Shown: in pieces, positions 41,981 through 52,640 of the stretch
Layout: each line of letters begins with the position of its first letter
Numbering within the stretch: the first letter of the stretch is position 1
NCBI GenBank assembly: GCA_015039365.1
Contig: WION01000216.1
Location: forward strand, 26,760-90,759
Direction of reading: 5' to 3'
Origin: Amanita rubescens
Taxonomy: Eukaryota; Basidiomycota; Agaricomycetes; Agaricales; Amanitaceae
DNA: 64,000 nucleotides
The notes under the pieces: generated by a model
Told to the model about the DNA's origin: nothing
The model's input: the letters and a program-made list of their open reading frames with translations, nothing else
Databases searched by the model: none
Made by a program: the position numbers and the translations under genes

Positions 41981-43056
41981 CGCATGGCTGGTGAGTCTCT
42001 CTCACTGCCACCAGTCTCCCCCAAGACAACATCAAACGCGCTTACTGCCGCCTCGCCATCATTCAAACACCACACCCAGATAAGAACCTACATGACCCCA
42101 CCACCGCTGAACGATCACCATCGCTTACTAAACTTTGTCAGATCCTGAGCAGAGGAGGCGTTATAACGAGTTGGGCACTAAAGCTGGGATGCCGGAGGGA
42201 GGGTATGTTGATCCAGAACAGGTGTTTAGCATGTTGTTTGGTGGGGAGAAGTTTGTGCTGATCATTGGGAGTATTAGTTTAGCGAAGGAGATGAAGGCAG
42301 CAATGCAAGAGGCTGGGGGAGACCGTTGTAGTGATGACAAAAGTTAAGGCTGGCTCCGGCTAGCTGAGTCGCCGGAGCCTATTTTTAGGCTCCAGCTACG
42401 GAGCCAGAGCTATTTTGGTCGGCTCGTGAGCAGCTCTGGGCGAGCTCAGAGCCGCTTTGTTACTCCTTGCTCTGCCACCCCATTTGCGTCAGTCTTCATC
42501 CTTTGAGATCCTGTGTGGCAGTGTGCCCCACGCTCACCCTTGTTCTGCCCTGTGAGGGATTTAGGCAGAGTGATCGAGGCATTCCCAGACGTGGCAAGGG
42601 TCCGGAGCCCAAAAGGGGAAAGTCGGTACATGCCCCTTCCTCATTTAGTTTAGACTGTTCCTGGGCCAAAGAGAGCATCAAGAGACCATAAAGAGAGGGA
42701 CAAATAAAGATCACCCCTCGAGGCTCGCTCGGGACGAAATTGCTCGCGTTCTACTCGATACATTATCCAGTTACTATTACTAATATATTATTATATATGA
42801 CAAATGTGTGACCTATTGCCATCAATGTAAAGTCGATAGTAGTACTGGTGAAACACGACGTGGAGATCACGGCGATGTGAGCACAACAGGGATGAGGTGC
42901 ACGCGTGGGGTGGATGTGAGCATAAGAGCGGGAGGGTCGCAGGTGGGTGTAGAGGATCCCGCGTGGACCGTGGTTGTCAGGGGTGCCGATTGGCGGGATT
43001 AGGGTGGTGGCGGGCATTGAGGGTAGCTGGGTAGCACAAATAGATGGTCAGCACCG

Positions 43057-43560
43057 TCAAATGGGAGCGAGGGAGCACATACCTGGTGTAGAGGGATTGT
43101 CGGTACTGGCGGTACTCGCACTGGACACAGCAGCAGCCATTTCCGGGGCAGATGTGGCACGGTGAGCAGTTTGGGTTTGAATATCGGATTCCACATTCGA
43201 TCCACTCGCAGGAGCAACTTTAGACTCGGTGTCAAACGCAGCGCGGGACGTAGAGGCAGCAGCAGCAGTGGCGGACATGGCAGAAGACGATCCCTCGCCC
43301 GCGGAAGCCCGACAAGCACGAACAGTCTGCAAACCACCCGCAGACATCAGCACCATATTGGGCAAATCCGCCACACCAGCTCTCGGCGTCGAATTCGAGT
43401 CCAACAACCCACCGAGAGGTCCATATCATGGCTGACGATTGGCATTACGCATCCCCGCGGGCGCAGTACGTTCCGGAGACGGAGATGCGGATGCTGACGC
43501 GGGTGTAGATCCCGAGCTCAACACGTGGCTATGAGGGTATACGGGCAAATCCAGCTGAGG
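43057..43560 (-). pseudogene. Ala/Ser-rich coding remnant inside the hAT element
   Basis: On the minus strand one frame reads TPASASASPSPERTAPAG, then NRQP, a TGA, and on through GLLDSNSTPRAGVADLPNM and VLMSAGGLQTVRACRASAGE to 43057. A single stop (CCATGA, possibly from CCATGG) interrupts an otherwise long open frame. Low complexity prevents assignment. It may be part of a captured or element-encoded gene. Confidence 0.4.
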
Positions 43561-43839
43561 TCTCTGGCTAGCGTTCAGGGCAGCGTTGATATGCAGGTGT
43601 CGATCGCCGCGGCGGGGGTGGCAGTACTGGTGCTACGATTTGCAAGGCGTGATCGGGAGATGCGGTTCGTGTTGATGTCGCCATCTGCGTCGTGTTCGGG
43701 CTCATCCTCAATTTCCGTCTCAGCATGGGAAGTGTTGGTGGAAGCGGAAGGGGAGGGGGTGTCGCGTCTGTATTCTGGCGCGGGGGGAGCCCGCTGAGGT
43801 CAGGTCTCATTGGGGAGACCGTAAAGGTGACGGTGGGCA

Positions 43840-44470
43840 AGATTGGGCGTGAAGGGGTGTGGAGGGGTCAGGTGAGGTGTAGATGGGTTACGGGTGGGCA
43901 TAGAGAAATTCTGTGGGCGGGATTGGGCACGGTGGGATGTGGAGGGGTTGCAGATGGATGTAGAGGGGTTCCACGTCATTGTAAGCGATGACGGTGGGCG
44001 CGATTGGGCGTGGAGGGGTGTAGAGGGGTCGGGTGGGGCATAGATGGGTTACAGGTGGGCATAGAGGAATTCCATGGGCGGGATTGGGCACGGTGGGGTA
44101 TGGAGGTTGCAGATGGATGTAGAGGGGTTCCGCATCGTTGTGAGCGACGCCGGTGGGCGGGATTGGGCGTGGAAGGGTGTAGAGGGGTCATGGTGGGCAT
44201 AGGTAGCCATTGAGGGATTCCGCGTGGTTGCAAGAGTTACCGGTGGGCGCATAGATGGATTCTGCGTGGTTGTAAGAGTCGTCGGTGGACACGGTAGGGT
44301 ATAGATTGGTCGTGGGTGGGCATACAGGTGTTCTGCGTGATTGTAAGAGACACCGGCGGGCGGGATTGGGCACGATGGGGTGTAGGTGGGTCATGGGTGG
44401 GGCCGGTGGGCGTACAGAGGTTCCATGTCGCTGTAAGGGGTGCCGGTGGGTACAATCGAGGCAGGAAGGT
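43840..44470. repeat. G-rich minisatellite, about 160-bp units
   Basis: ATTGGGCGTG(G/A)A(G/A)GGGTGTAGAGGGGTC recurs near 43842, 44003 and 44161, with GGTGGGCATAGA, GGGCGGGATTGGGCACG and GGTTGCAGATGGATGTAGAG between. Shorter units continue to about 44470. The many open frames on both strands are repeat artefacts. Confidence 0.75.
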
Positions 44471-45269
44471 GGCGGCCGGATGGTAGTTGGGTAGCATGGT
44501 CAGCACAATCGAACAGGAGCAAGCGAGCACATACCTGGCACTGTAGAGGGGTCACGGATGCTGGGAATGCGAGAGCAATAGAATAACTAAGGCCGGCAGC
44601 AAGATATTAGTTGGCCGGGACTGTGGGCGAAACTTGAAAGTGCGGCTGGGTGCTGGGAATGTGTGTGCAAGAGCTTAGAGAACGGACTGGCACTATCCTG
44701 CCACATCCACAGCCAGCGGATCACTCTGGGATCCGCCTGGCATCGTTGGCCAAGGCGAAGAAGAAGTCCGGGAAAGGCGAGGAAGAAGGGGCTTAAGGCC
44801 GCTCAGAGCCGCACCTGAGCGGCCGCCGAAAGGAGCTAAACCAATGAGAGCCGGCTCCAAATTTAGGCTCCGGCTGAGCTCCAAATAGGCTTGGCTCCAG
44901 CTCACAGCCGGCTGTGGCGAAGCCGATGTCAACACTACGGGGGAGAGGATGATGATAATGAAGAGGATGTCAGTGCTGCTGCTGCTGTTGCTGCGGGTGG
45001 AGGTGCGAAGTTGGATGTTAGCAAACAGGCGGGGGGGAGGAATTCGAAACGCGATTCAAAGGTGTTGTCTCCAGAGGAAAGAGCGGCGCGGGATGAAAAG
45101 GCGAGAAAGAAGTCGGCGGATCCTTCTCCTCAGATCGTCGTCGTGGGAGTGGGTAGCCATTACTGTCATGGAGAGCTCTCGCTGGTGAGGGCTCTTATTG
45201 CTGTTATAACTGGGTGTGCAGCTGGCTGAACTCGGCGAAATTGCTGAGTGGCTGTGTCAGCTCCGAAGA

Positions 45270-45362
45270 CAGCGGCGGATGGGTGCAACCCGTGCGGGTA
45301 CGGGTACGGGTACGGGTTAGCCTGTCTTGTACCCACTTCTAAACCCGTACCCGGGCTGAGGG
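45270..45362. repeat. ACCCGTACCC-rich palindromic block, right
   Basis: It consists of CGGGTACGGGTACGGGTACG followed by TTGTACCCACTTCTAAACCC and GTACCCGGGCT. It is the counterpart of the block at 41366-41530 in roughly inverted orientation. Confidence 0.5.
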
Positions 45363-45398
45363 CATAGACGTGAGCCTGCCCCAGTCCGAATATGGCTA

Positions 45399-46412
45399 TT
45401 GGTGATGAAGAACGTTCTGAGGCTCCCCGTGTTACTCATCGTGGTTTTCCTCCTTGGAACAGTATCTGCGGGACTTCGTTCGATGCCTATCATCAAGGAA
45501 GGTGAAGAGGAACATACCTGTATCATCTTCAACATCCAAGTATCCCTTGGTTGGCCTGATTTTGTCGTTGCGCTGCTTTACGGCTTTATCGTGGATCCCG
45601 ATCCTTATCCGTTTGAAAACGGACGCTTTGGATCATTCGAAACGTTCGCATTCACTGTAAAGAAGACTTACCTTGAAGCCTTTGACGTGGAGCGACGTGC
45701 CTCGCGTAGTACACGTTTTGGTGGTCGTGGAGTTAGAGCGGTCAACGTGGGAGAAGAACGGTTTATCTTGATACCGTTGGAGATTCGGCCTGTCGCTCTG
45801 ATGAGTTATCGAGCTTATGGTGAATGATGAATCGAGGACTTACCTGCAAGAGACGAGCGATTTGGATCGCTCCGTGCCGATGAAGAATTTTTGAAGCGTG
45901 TCGCGCGGGAACTTTTGCTTCCCAGCTTTGTTTTGATGATGAAGACGCTTGACCGCATTCTTGAAGTTATTCTGGGCACTCTCGTGATTAAGGGGGAGTG
46001 TTATAATATGGATTTTTCACGTTTCGTTGTTACAGATAGGGCAGATGGCATCACTGCTGTCTCGTGGCACGTCGAGGGGGCGCCATTCAAGTTCGTCGTT
46101 GTCGTAGAGGGAGGAAATGAGGGGGCAATCATGATGCAAATCGAGTCACTGTCATCGGATAATGATAGTGATCAAGACAGCATTCAAGTTGATCACAAAC
46201 CAGCTCATGAGTCATTCGAAATTTCTGCCACAAACAGCACCAAAGAGAGCAAAGGGCCGCCAAAGAGACCGCCAAAGAGAGCGAGCACTGGGCTTGGCCC
46301 GGGGCTCCGAGTCCACCGCGCTTGCGGACAAGGGTCCACTAAGCTCATCACGCCGGGGCCCGTCGCGATCTGGATCAAGACTCTACTACAAAGTAAGGCT
46401 AACCTCCCGTGA
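45399..46412 (+). CDS. Uncharacterised protein, possible two-exon gene
   Basis: The frame 45399-45827 encodes RSMPIIKEGEEEHTCIIFNI and RFILIPLEIRPVALMSYRAY. If the 33-nt stretch GTGAATGATG...TGCAAGAG (45821-45853) is an intron, it joins DERFGSLRADEEFLKRVARE and then SWHVEGAPFKFVVVVEGGNE, an acidic Ser/Asp region and a basic Pro/Lys tail ending at 46412. The intron is unusually short, so a frameshift is an alternative. The apparent hydrophobic N-terminus (LRLPVLLIVVFLLGTVSAG) could be a signal peptide. No family is recognised. Confidence 0.4.
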
Positions 46413-46870
46413 TTTGGAAGAGGATGAGTGACGAGTCCTGATATCATTGCATCAAGTTTGAGATGCGCCATGACTTCGACGGCATATGGGTACGCTTTGG
46501 CAACAGCTGCCAGGTTGAGGGTGGGCTGATGCTATCAAAGTCATCAGTCCTGTCCGTGATCGCCGTTGCGGGAGACGATGCACGTACAGAGTTTAAACAT
46601 GCGAGGGCGTTTGTGTGTGGGCTGGAACACTCCAGAATAGTAACAACCTCGAGTCCTGTCCGTGAGGGAGGAAGCAGCTGAGCAGTGAGCAGACATACAT
46701 ACTACATGATACGTGGCTCGACACTTCCCGCATGTAGCGTACTCCGTAACTCCCCGTTTCCACATGCGCGCAAACGAAAGACTGAGACTGGAGGAAACAC
46801 GCACTAAGAGATATTCCGTACCAATGAGACAAACGCGAGAGATGAAGCACGTACCGGGCCCAAATAATAA
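46413..46870. other. Intergenic
   Basis: Short frames occur on both strands with no recognisable domain or repeat. It lies between two tentatively called plus-strand genes. Confidence 0.4.
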
Positions 46871-46873
46871 CCA

Positions 46874-47580
46874 ATGAAGAACCATCCTACATTGTCACCG
46901 AGCCATAGAACCTCCAACTCCAGGCAACTCATCTCCTGCAATCCTGTCTTAATGCGTCTTGAGTCGTTGACAAATGCTTTGTTATTACTCGAAACGCCGA
47001 CGATGTTGAGGTCGAATTTGGATGTGCTATGTCGGCGAGCGCATCAATTCCCGTGCCCCTGTGCTTCGCGAACCGTGTCTTCGTTCTTTGCAAACCCAAC
47101 TCGCCCTTACTCCCGCTCGACCGTTATTCATCCTCTCAGGCGTCAACCGGTCACAATGTCCAACCATCACATCTACGCGTTCAATAACTTGAACCCCCAA
47201 TGGGACTTATCAACTTCGGAAGAGAGGGAAGCGGTGGAGAGGACTATACAGGCGCTGAGGGAAAATGCGAGCGCGATTGGAGAGGAGTTTCGAAAGGATC
47301 TGGACGTGTACTGGGTTATCATGTGAGTTAAGAGTCTCGTTCCCCTCGGCTGATGGATACGACGACGAGTAGGGGAGGAGCGTACGCGCACGACCAGGAG
47401 GGTGCGAGGCACTGGTCCGTCCGCGGGGTCCAGGACGACTATTCGCGTTATACTCTCCATGTTTTCCCTGGTACGAAGCCGGCAGAGCCGTTTGACAATG
47501 GAGGCCGTCGATGGGCTTTCACAATTCTCGACCTTAAACAATGCCGGCGGCTGGACATAGCTGACGAAGGCGAAGATTAA
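46874..47580 (+). CDS. Uncharacterised two-exon gene
   Basis: Exon one ends at 47322. A 50-nt GT-AG intron (47323-47372) leads to exon two, 47373-47580. From the ATG at 47156 (MSNHHIYAFNNLNPQWDLST) the product is 124 aa. From the upstream in-frame ATG at 46874 it is 218 aa with an Arg/Ser-rich leader (SSFFANPTRPYSRSTVIHPL) resembling a mitochondrial presequence. The core shows EEREAVERTIQALRENASAI, a charged helix, and exon two DYSRYTLHVFPGTKPAEPFD and RRWAFTILDLKQCRRLDIAD. No family is recognised. The exon join is frame-consistent and the sequence is not low complexity, so a real gene is likely. Confidence 0.55.
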
Positions 47581-48284
47581 CCAGCGTCCGAGGGAGATAC
47601 AGCGGTGCAGAATGTGGAAGGGGGAGAGGAGCCCAACACGACAAGATGGAGGAATAGGACTGCAGAATATGCGACCGAATCTATGAATATCAAATTTTAT
47701 CATGTACCATATCCAACCATAACATACCATACTATGTTCACCGTTATTTATTAAACTTCATCTTGTTCTTTGAGGACGCGTATCAAGTTGTAATTGAACT
47801 ATGACATTCGAGACGCCTGTAAAATAACATATACCTCTCTTCACGTGAAATATAATTGGAGAACCTAGTGATTCACGACATAGCAATTTATAACACACGC
47901 GCGCAGCATCAGTGAAACCAATATTTAAAGCAAAGGACGCACACAACGTTTCGACGTGGCGGGAGTTTAAAATAGATACCACACCACAGTAGGATCACAT
48001 CAAGATCGTCGATCACGCATCAATGACGTCAATCACGCGTCAATTCCAAGAGAACTACGACGCCTTCAACTCTGATCTTTTCCGCATTCGCATCTTCCAG
48101 CGATGGGTAACCTAAATCATCATTCGAAGGAAACGGAGAATGGCAAGTACATTGCGGAATCTGCTATGGAGAAGGAGGTTGTCTGGCGTGAGTTGTTGAC
48201 TCAAAAGAGACGTATCTTCGCTGTGATTGGAAGGCAAGTCGCAGCTTTGATGGTCGCCTCGGAAGGAAACAAGCTCGTCATGCA
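47581..48284. other. Intergenic; possible short exon
   Basis: AT-rich in the first part. A plus frame from 48023 (MTSITRQFQENYDAFNSDLF) ending at a GTAACC splice-donor-like site could be a truncated first exon. It runs into the transposase 3' end and has no continuation. No Plavaka terminal inverted repeat could be identified here. Confidence 0.35.
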
Positions 48285-51200
48285 TCATCCCGCACCCCTA
48301 ATTGCCACCCTCTGAACCTTCTCCTCATCCTCTGAGCCTTCTTCACTCAGGCAATCATCCTCTGAGCTTTCTTCAGTCGGGCAATCATCCAAGTCACTGC
48401 CACTGTCCGAGGTCTCCACGTCGTCCCAACCATCCGGGTCTCGATCATCCAGGCACAATTCCGAATTATCTGACTCGTACGCGTCGCTGACATTTTCGGA
48501 ATCTGAAGAGTTGTCCGGCTCAAGATCCGCATATTGATCATTTTCTGTATCACTTGATTCACCAGAGGTACTGGAGCTTTCGAAAGTATTGCGTGCATAA
48601 CAATGTCCGACACCTAGGCCCCAGTGATAGCGCATCAGCATATCCCGGTCAGAAAAGCTAAGTGTTTAGATGAGTACGTTAAAATCACCACGTCAAGTTT
48701 GAACGCACCGGCCAACATAATATAACCGGTAATCTTCACCATCTTTAGCACAAGGTGACACATTGACCCCATCTGCTTGTCGTTTTCCTTGAGCAGAAGC
48801 TGGAAGGATATGACATCCCCGCAACACATCTCTCGGATCCACGAAGCCGAAAGAGCTGTTTTGGTGCATGGGAGGAAACTGAACCAAGTCCAATCCGGAC
48901 TTACTCCACCCAGAAGATGCTGGATCGACAACTTCGAACCAGCGTACCCACAAAAAATGGATGCGGCGTGGTTTCTGGTCCCGTGCCCCAGGCCCTGTAT
49001 AAATCACATTCGCATGATATGCGCCTAGGACCCGCGCATACAAAAAGTGGTGAGGACTCGAAGACCTCTTGGAGTCGCTTGCAAGGAGCATGACATCGCG
49101 ACGCGACGTCCTTGCATTAACAATGTCTGTCCCACGTCGCACATCGTAAGTGGTAAAGTGAAATCGAACACGTTTGTGGTGGTATATGGTGTCGTTCTTT
49201 AAGAATATAAAATGAGACAAATTTTCATCCAGAGATCTATTTGAGATTTCTGTGGCACGGAGATCCTCGGGATGTGAATCGGTCTCCCGCTGGTGCTGCG
49301 CTTGAATAAGAGGAAGAAGATATTGTCTCAACTTAAGGTAAAAGTTCTATGGCAGTTGATATATTAGCAAGGTTCGGTGGAGGGGAACAAATCGTTCACA
49401 TTGATGGCGAGATCACCCTCATTTCGTTGGAGAAATGTTGGAACGTGCAAAGGGAAATTTTCTGACTCTCCCATCTCGTATTGAATGCCAGGATCATTAG
49501 CAATAATGGGCTCTGGTTCTATTTGAGAGTGACGTCCATCAAGATTCTGGCGGATGGTCCTGACACGACGCTGTCTCCGTTCAATTCCAGATAGTTGCTT
49601 CGGTATTGACCGGCCGCTAGTCCGAAGGAAGCGTGCTTTTGAAGTTCGATGCTCCCGTTCACTCTGGTGGTCCCCATATGAGTCAAAGAGTCAAATACGC
49701 CCAACGCCAAGAAGAACTTACAGGCTGGGTTGAGTATGAGTCCGTCGTACCAAACTGTCGAATAGTCCGGACGTAGTCGCCGAGCGCATGAAACTTGTAA
49801 GTTTTCAGATTCAGTTGCTTTGGTTGCCTTGCGCTGCTATTGTGTTTCTGATGCGTTGATGTTTTGGCCGTGCTTTTTTCCTGACGTCGCATTCGGGCGG
49901 CACGCTCGCGTTCTAACTCCCGAGTGGTGTACGTCTTACACGTTTTCTCCTTGAATGCCCGAAGACTGTTGCCCAAAGATGTTGTCACCTGGGAAAAAAG
50001 AGCAAGAGTTGTGTCCGTGTGCATATGGAGCTTGGCAAGACCATGCCAGTGGGCCATGTCAAAAAGAACTTTGAGAATATAGGTGTTGTGGGGCTCGGGC
50101 AAGAGACCATCAAAAACGGGTATAGCACACTAGTTGAGTGCGTCAGATTGAAGCCAGCCAATGAATGATTCTACCTACTTGAAGCATGTCCTCGTAATCA
50201 CGAGCAGTCATCTTCTTCAGTTCTGACCTGTTCGTTTTCATTTTCCTTATGCCATCAGCCCCAAAGGGCGGAATTTCTCGAAAGCTAATCATCAGTCAGT
50301 ACCTGGTCGCAGGCTCCAATCGATACTTGCCGTCGGTCCATTTCATGTTTCAAACTTTCATTGTGGCAGTCCAGGAGGCGTAGCAGGTGAATAAACACCG
50401 CCTTCCAGACGCCGAGCTCGACCTCATGCATCAAGTCCACAACAAGCATGTCAAACATTTTGAAGCCGAGTGGCGTTAGTTTCTCTGAAAATGCATTCTG
50501 ATGCAAAAGAATGTCATGATATATCTCATCGCAGAAATGAGCACCCACCGCTGTCGGAACAAGGGAGTCCTTTTGCAGGAGATCCTCTACTGCCTTGGTG
50601 TCTGTCTTAAGATTCTTTGCGTAGATGATCTCACGTGCAGCCTTAACACGACCACGCCTATCAAGGCCATCAACACGTGCGAGAGAAATGCGCTGCGCCA
50701 TGTCCCGTTTCTTTCCCATATTGGGTACACGTTTCAACGGAATGAGACAACGAGGGCAAGGGCAACTGCCAAGGTTTCGTATGCCGGCAATAAGTACTCT
50801 ATAAGGGTTGTCTGAGTTTTGCGAACGGTGGAGTGCAATAGGTAAAAAATACTTCTCTGGGTAGTCCGCAGAATACGTAAAGATGCGAGGGTAGAAACGA
50901 CGCCTGATGCCGTCACAGCACTTGATTGCTATGCCGTGCTTATATGCTTTCAGGAAGTCGTCATCGAGAAGGATTGCCCATTGGGCGTGGTACATTTCTC
51001 GTTGGCAATGTGCCATGAAGGCAGATTGGATTCCTTTCTGGCCGATGTTTTCTGCCGCGAAAGATTTGAAAGCGTCAGGAAGCTACCATTGAAGGAAATT
51101 GAGGGTTTGCATCGCAACTCAGAAAGGAACCTCGCGTACCGTCTCCAAATAAGCGATATGTTCAAATGCCCAACAAGAAGGCTTCGATCTTCGATCTTTT

Positions 51201-52640
51201 GATTCATTTCCGAACACAAGATAGATAGGCCATAGTTTTGCAGTGCTAAAGGTCGTCAGCAGAGTGCCATCCGAGGAAAACATAAGGCCCAGTACGACCC
51301 GCGGAAGGTCGCATCCTGATTCTCCGGGAGAATCCTGGAGCATACGGTGGGCTTCAAAGAATGCTTCTGAGGTATAAAGTTCGCCATAAACTCGGACTGG
51401 TTCAGTAGCATCGTTCGGTTTCCAAAAAAATTCGTAAGGTTCAAAATGAAGGTGGGTAGTTCGGGCGACCTTTTCTTTGATTACAGATATCAACTTGCGA
51501 TGATGAAGAATTCCCGCGTCGAAATCTTTTGGTCCTGGATGCAACATTCGACCATGGAAAGGGACACTGATCTTAACCGGTGTTCTGATCCAGTCTGTGT
51601 CATCCTTTTTATTCGCCGCTCTGTCCTCCTTTTTATTCGCCGCTCTGTCCTCCATTTTACTCGCCGCTCTGTCCTCCTTTTTACTCGCCGCTCTGACATG
51701 CTCTCCGCTCAACTGGGCATCGATAAGCCGCCAGTTCTTTCCAGAAACATCTTCTGGACGAAAGGAAGGGTGTCCGACTATTTGAAGGAGATTCTGAAAG
51801 CTGGACTGTGATTTCTTTTCACCACCGTTCCAATACCATTCTCCGAGTAGAAATGAAGATTGGTTCGGGTAAGGATGGTAGATGTTGACTGGAACGGGAG
51901 GAGACGTATCGATTGAACTGTTCGAAGATGAATCCTGCGAGGTATCATGTTCAGGTAGGCAAGTAGCATAATATTGCCGGAAAAGCCCGAATCCATCGCA
52001 TGCGGATTGGAGGACCTGTTTGACCTGACATAAGGGGATAGAGGATTGCTGCTGCGGACACTGAGATGCGTCTGGCTCCGCTTGGATGCATTCAGGTAGG
52101 ATCTGCGAAGATGTAGAAGGAAGAAGTGTTGGAGGCTCAGGTTCCAGATCTCGATAGCGCTTTGGCAGTCGCCGGTGTTCCCTGCGATTCCTTCGCTGTG
52201 CCAATGGTTGATCCAGGTCATCCTCGTCCACAATATCCTCGTCCACAACATCCTCATCCACATTTTCCTCGTCCACAATATTCTCGTCCACAGCATCCTT
52301 GTCCACGATTGTAGAGGTCTTAACAGTCTAAGGAACCGTTAATAAGCAATACAGCCAAGTGGGCATGGAATCTAACCTGTCGATGAACCGGTAAAACAAA
52401 ATCACTGTTCGATTGTAGTTCGGCTGCTTCACTTGAGCTTGAAGTGTATTCCATAGCTTGACACCTGTCAATCCTTTGACGCTTCTTCGCCCGCCAGACT
52501 TCATTAGCCTTTGCAAGCGCAGTTGATAGCCGTTTCTTCGTCTTCGGACAACTGCGCCTGTGGTAACTATATGCTTGCGGGAGCGAGAATACTCGTCCAC
52601 AAACACAAGCTTGAGACCAAGCCGACTCTGGAAAATTCAT
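48285..52640 (-). CDS. Plavaka-type (CACTA-related) transposase
   Basis: A spliced minus-strand gene. It starts MNFPESAWSQACVCGRVFSL with an N-terminal C2H2 finger (CVCGRVFSLPQAYSYHRRSC). Intron one is 52319-52376. An acidic VDE-repeat region follows, then four 8-residue repeats (AASKKEDR type), and GTLLTTFSTAKLWPIYLVFG. A 57-nt intron (51083-51139) leads to LPDAFKSFAAENIGQKG and a core with SCPCPRCLIPL, VVDLMHEVELGVWKAVFIHL and MPEPHNTYILKVLFDMAHWH. The C-terminus holds HFTTYDVRRGTDIVN, FLWVRWFEVVDPASSGW, DPRDVLRGCHILPA, a MLMRYHWGLGVGH motif and an acidic tail. This is the domain order of the Plavaka family of agaric DNA transposons. One join near 50285 and another near 49330-49400 could not be phased with certainty, so full intactness is unproven. 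Confidence 0.85.

Larger units (their letters stand above)
42323..44938. mobile_element. hAT-type element, 2616 bp, 8-bp TSD GGGGGAGA
   Basis: GGGGGAGA lies at 42315-42322 and again at 44939-44946. The subterminal TAGTGATGACA on the left pairs with TGTCAACACTA on the right, a hAT-like TAGTG terminus. The left copy has five extra outer bases. GGCTCCGGC/GCCGGAGCC-rich palindromic blocks lie just inside both ends (42349-42460 and 44795-44920). The interior contains a minus-strand Ala/Ser-rich coding remnant and a G-rich minisatellite but no recognisable hAT transposase, so it is non-autonomous or badly decayed. Confidence 0.8.
41980..45140 (+). pseudogene. DnaJ-like co-chaperone pseudogene, split by a hAT element
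   Basis: Upstream part: a frame reads DNIKRAYCRLAII, then HPDKNLHDP, the J-domain helix II plus HPD loop that stimulates Hsp70 ATPase. A frame change follows, then SDPEQRRRYNELGTKAGMPE, VDPEQVFSMLFGGEKFVLII and KEMKAAMQEAGG, as in fungal CAJ1/DnaJ-X proteins. The hAT element 42323-44938 then interrupts it. Beyond it EDDDNEEDVSAAAAVAAGGG and LSPEERAARDEKARKKSADP continue the protein toward its DnaJ-X part and stop near 45110. Collapsing the hAT element to one copy of GGGGGAGA rejoins QEAGG with EDDD in frame. Missing helix III residues, the frameshift and the insertion mark it as non-functional. Confidence 0.8.

Noticed and set aside
43840..44530. Many ORFs on both strands of the G-rich block
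   Set aside because: They are periodic, repeat-derived frames with no start or splice logic.
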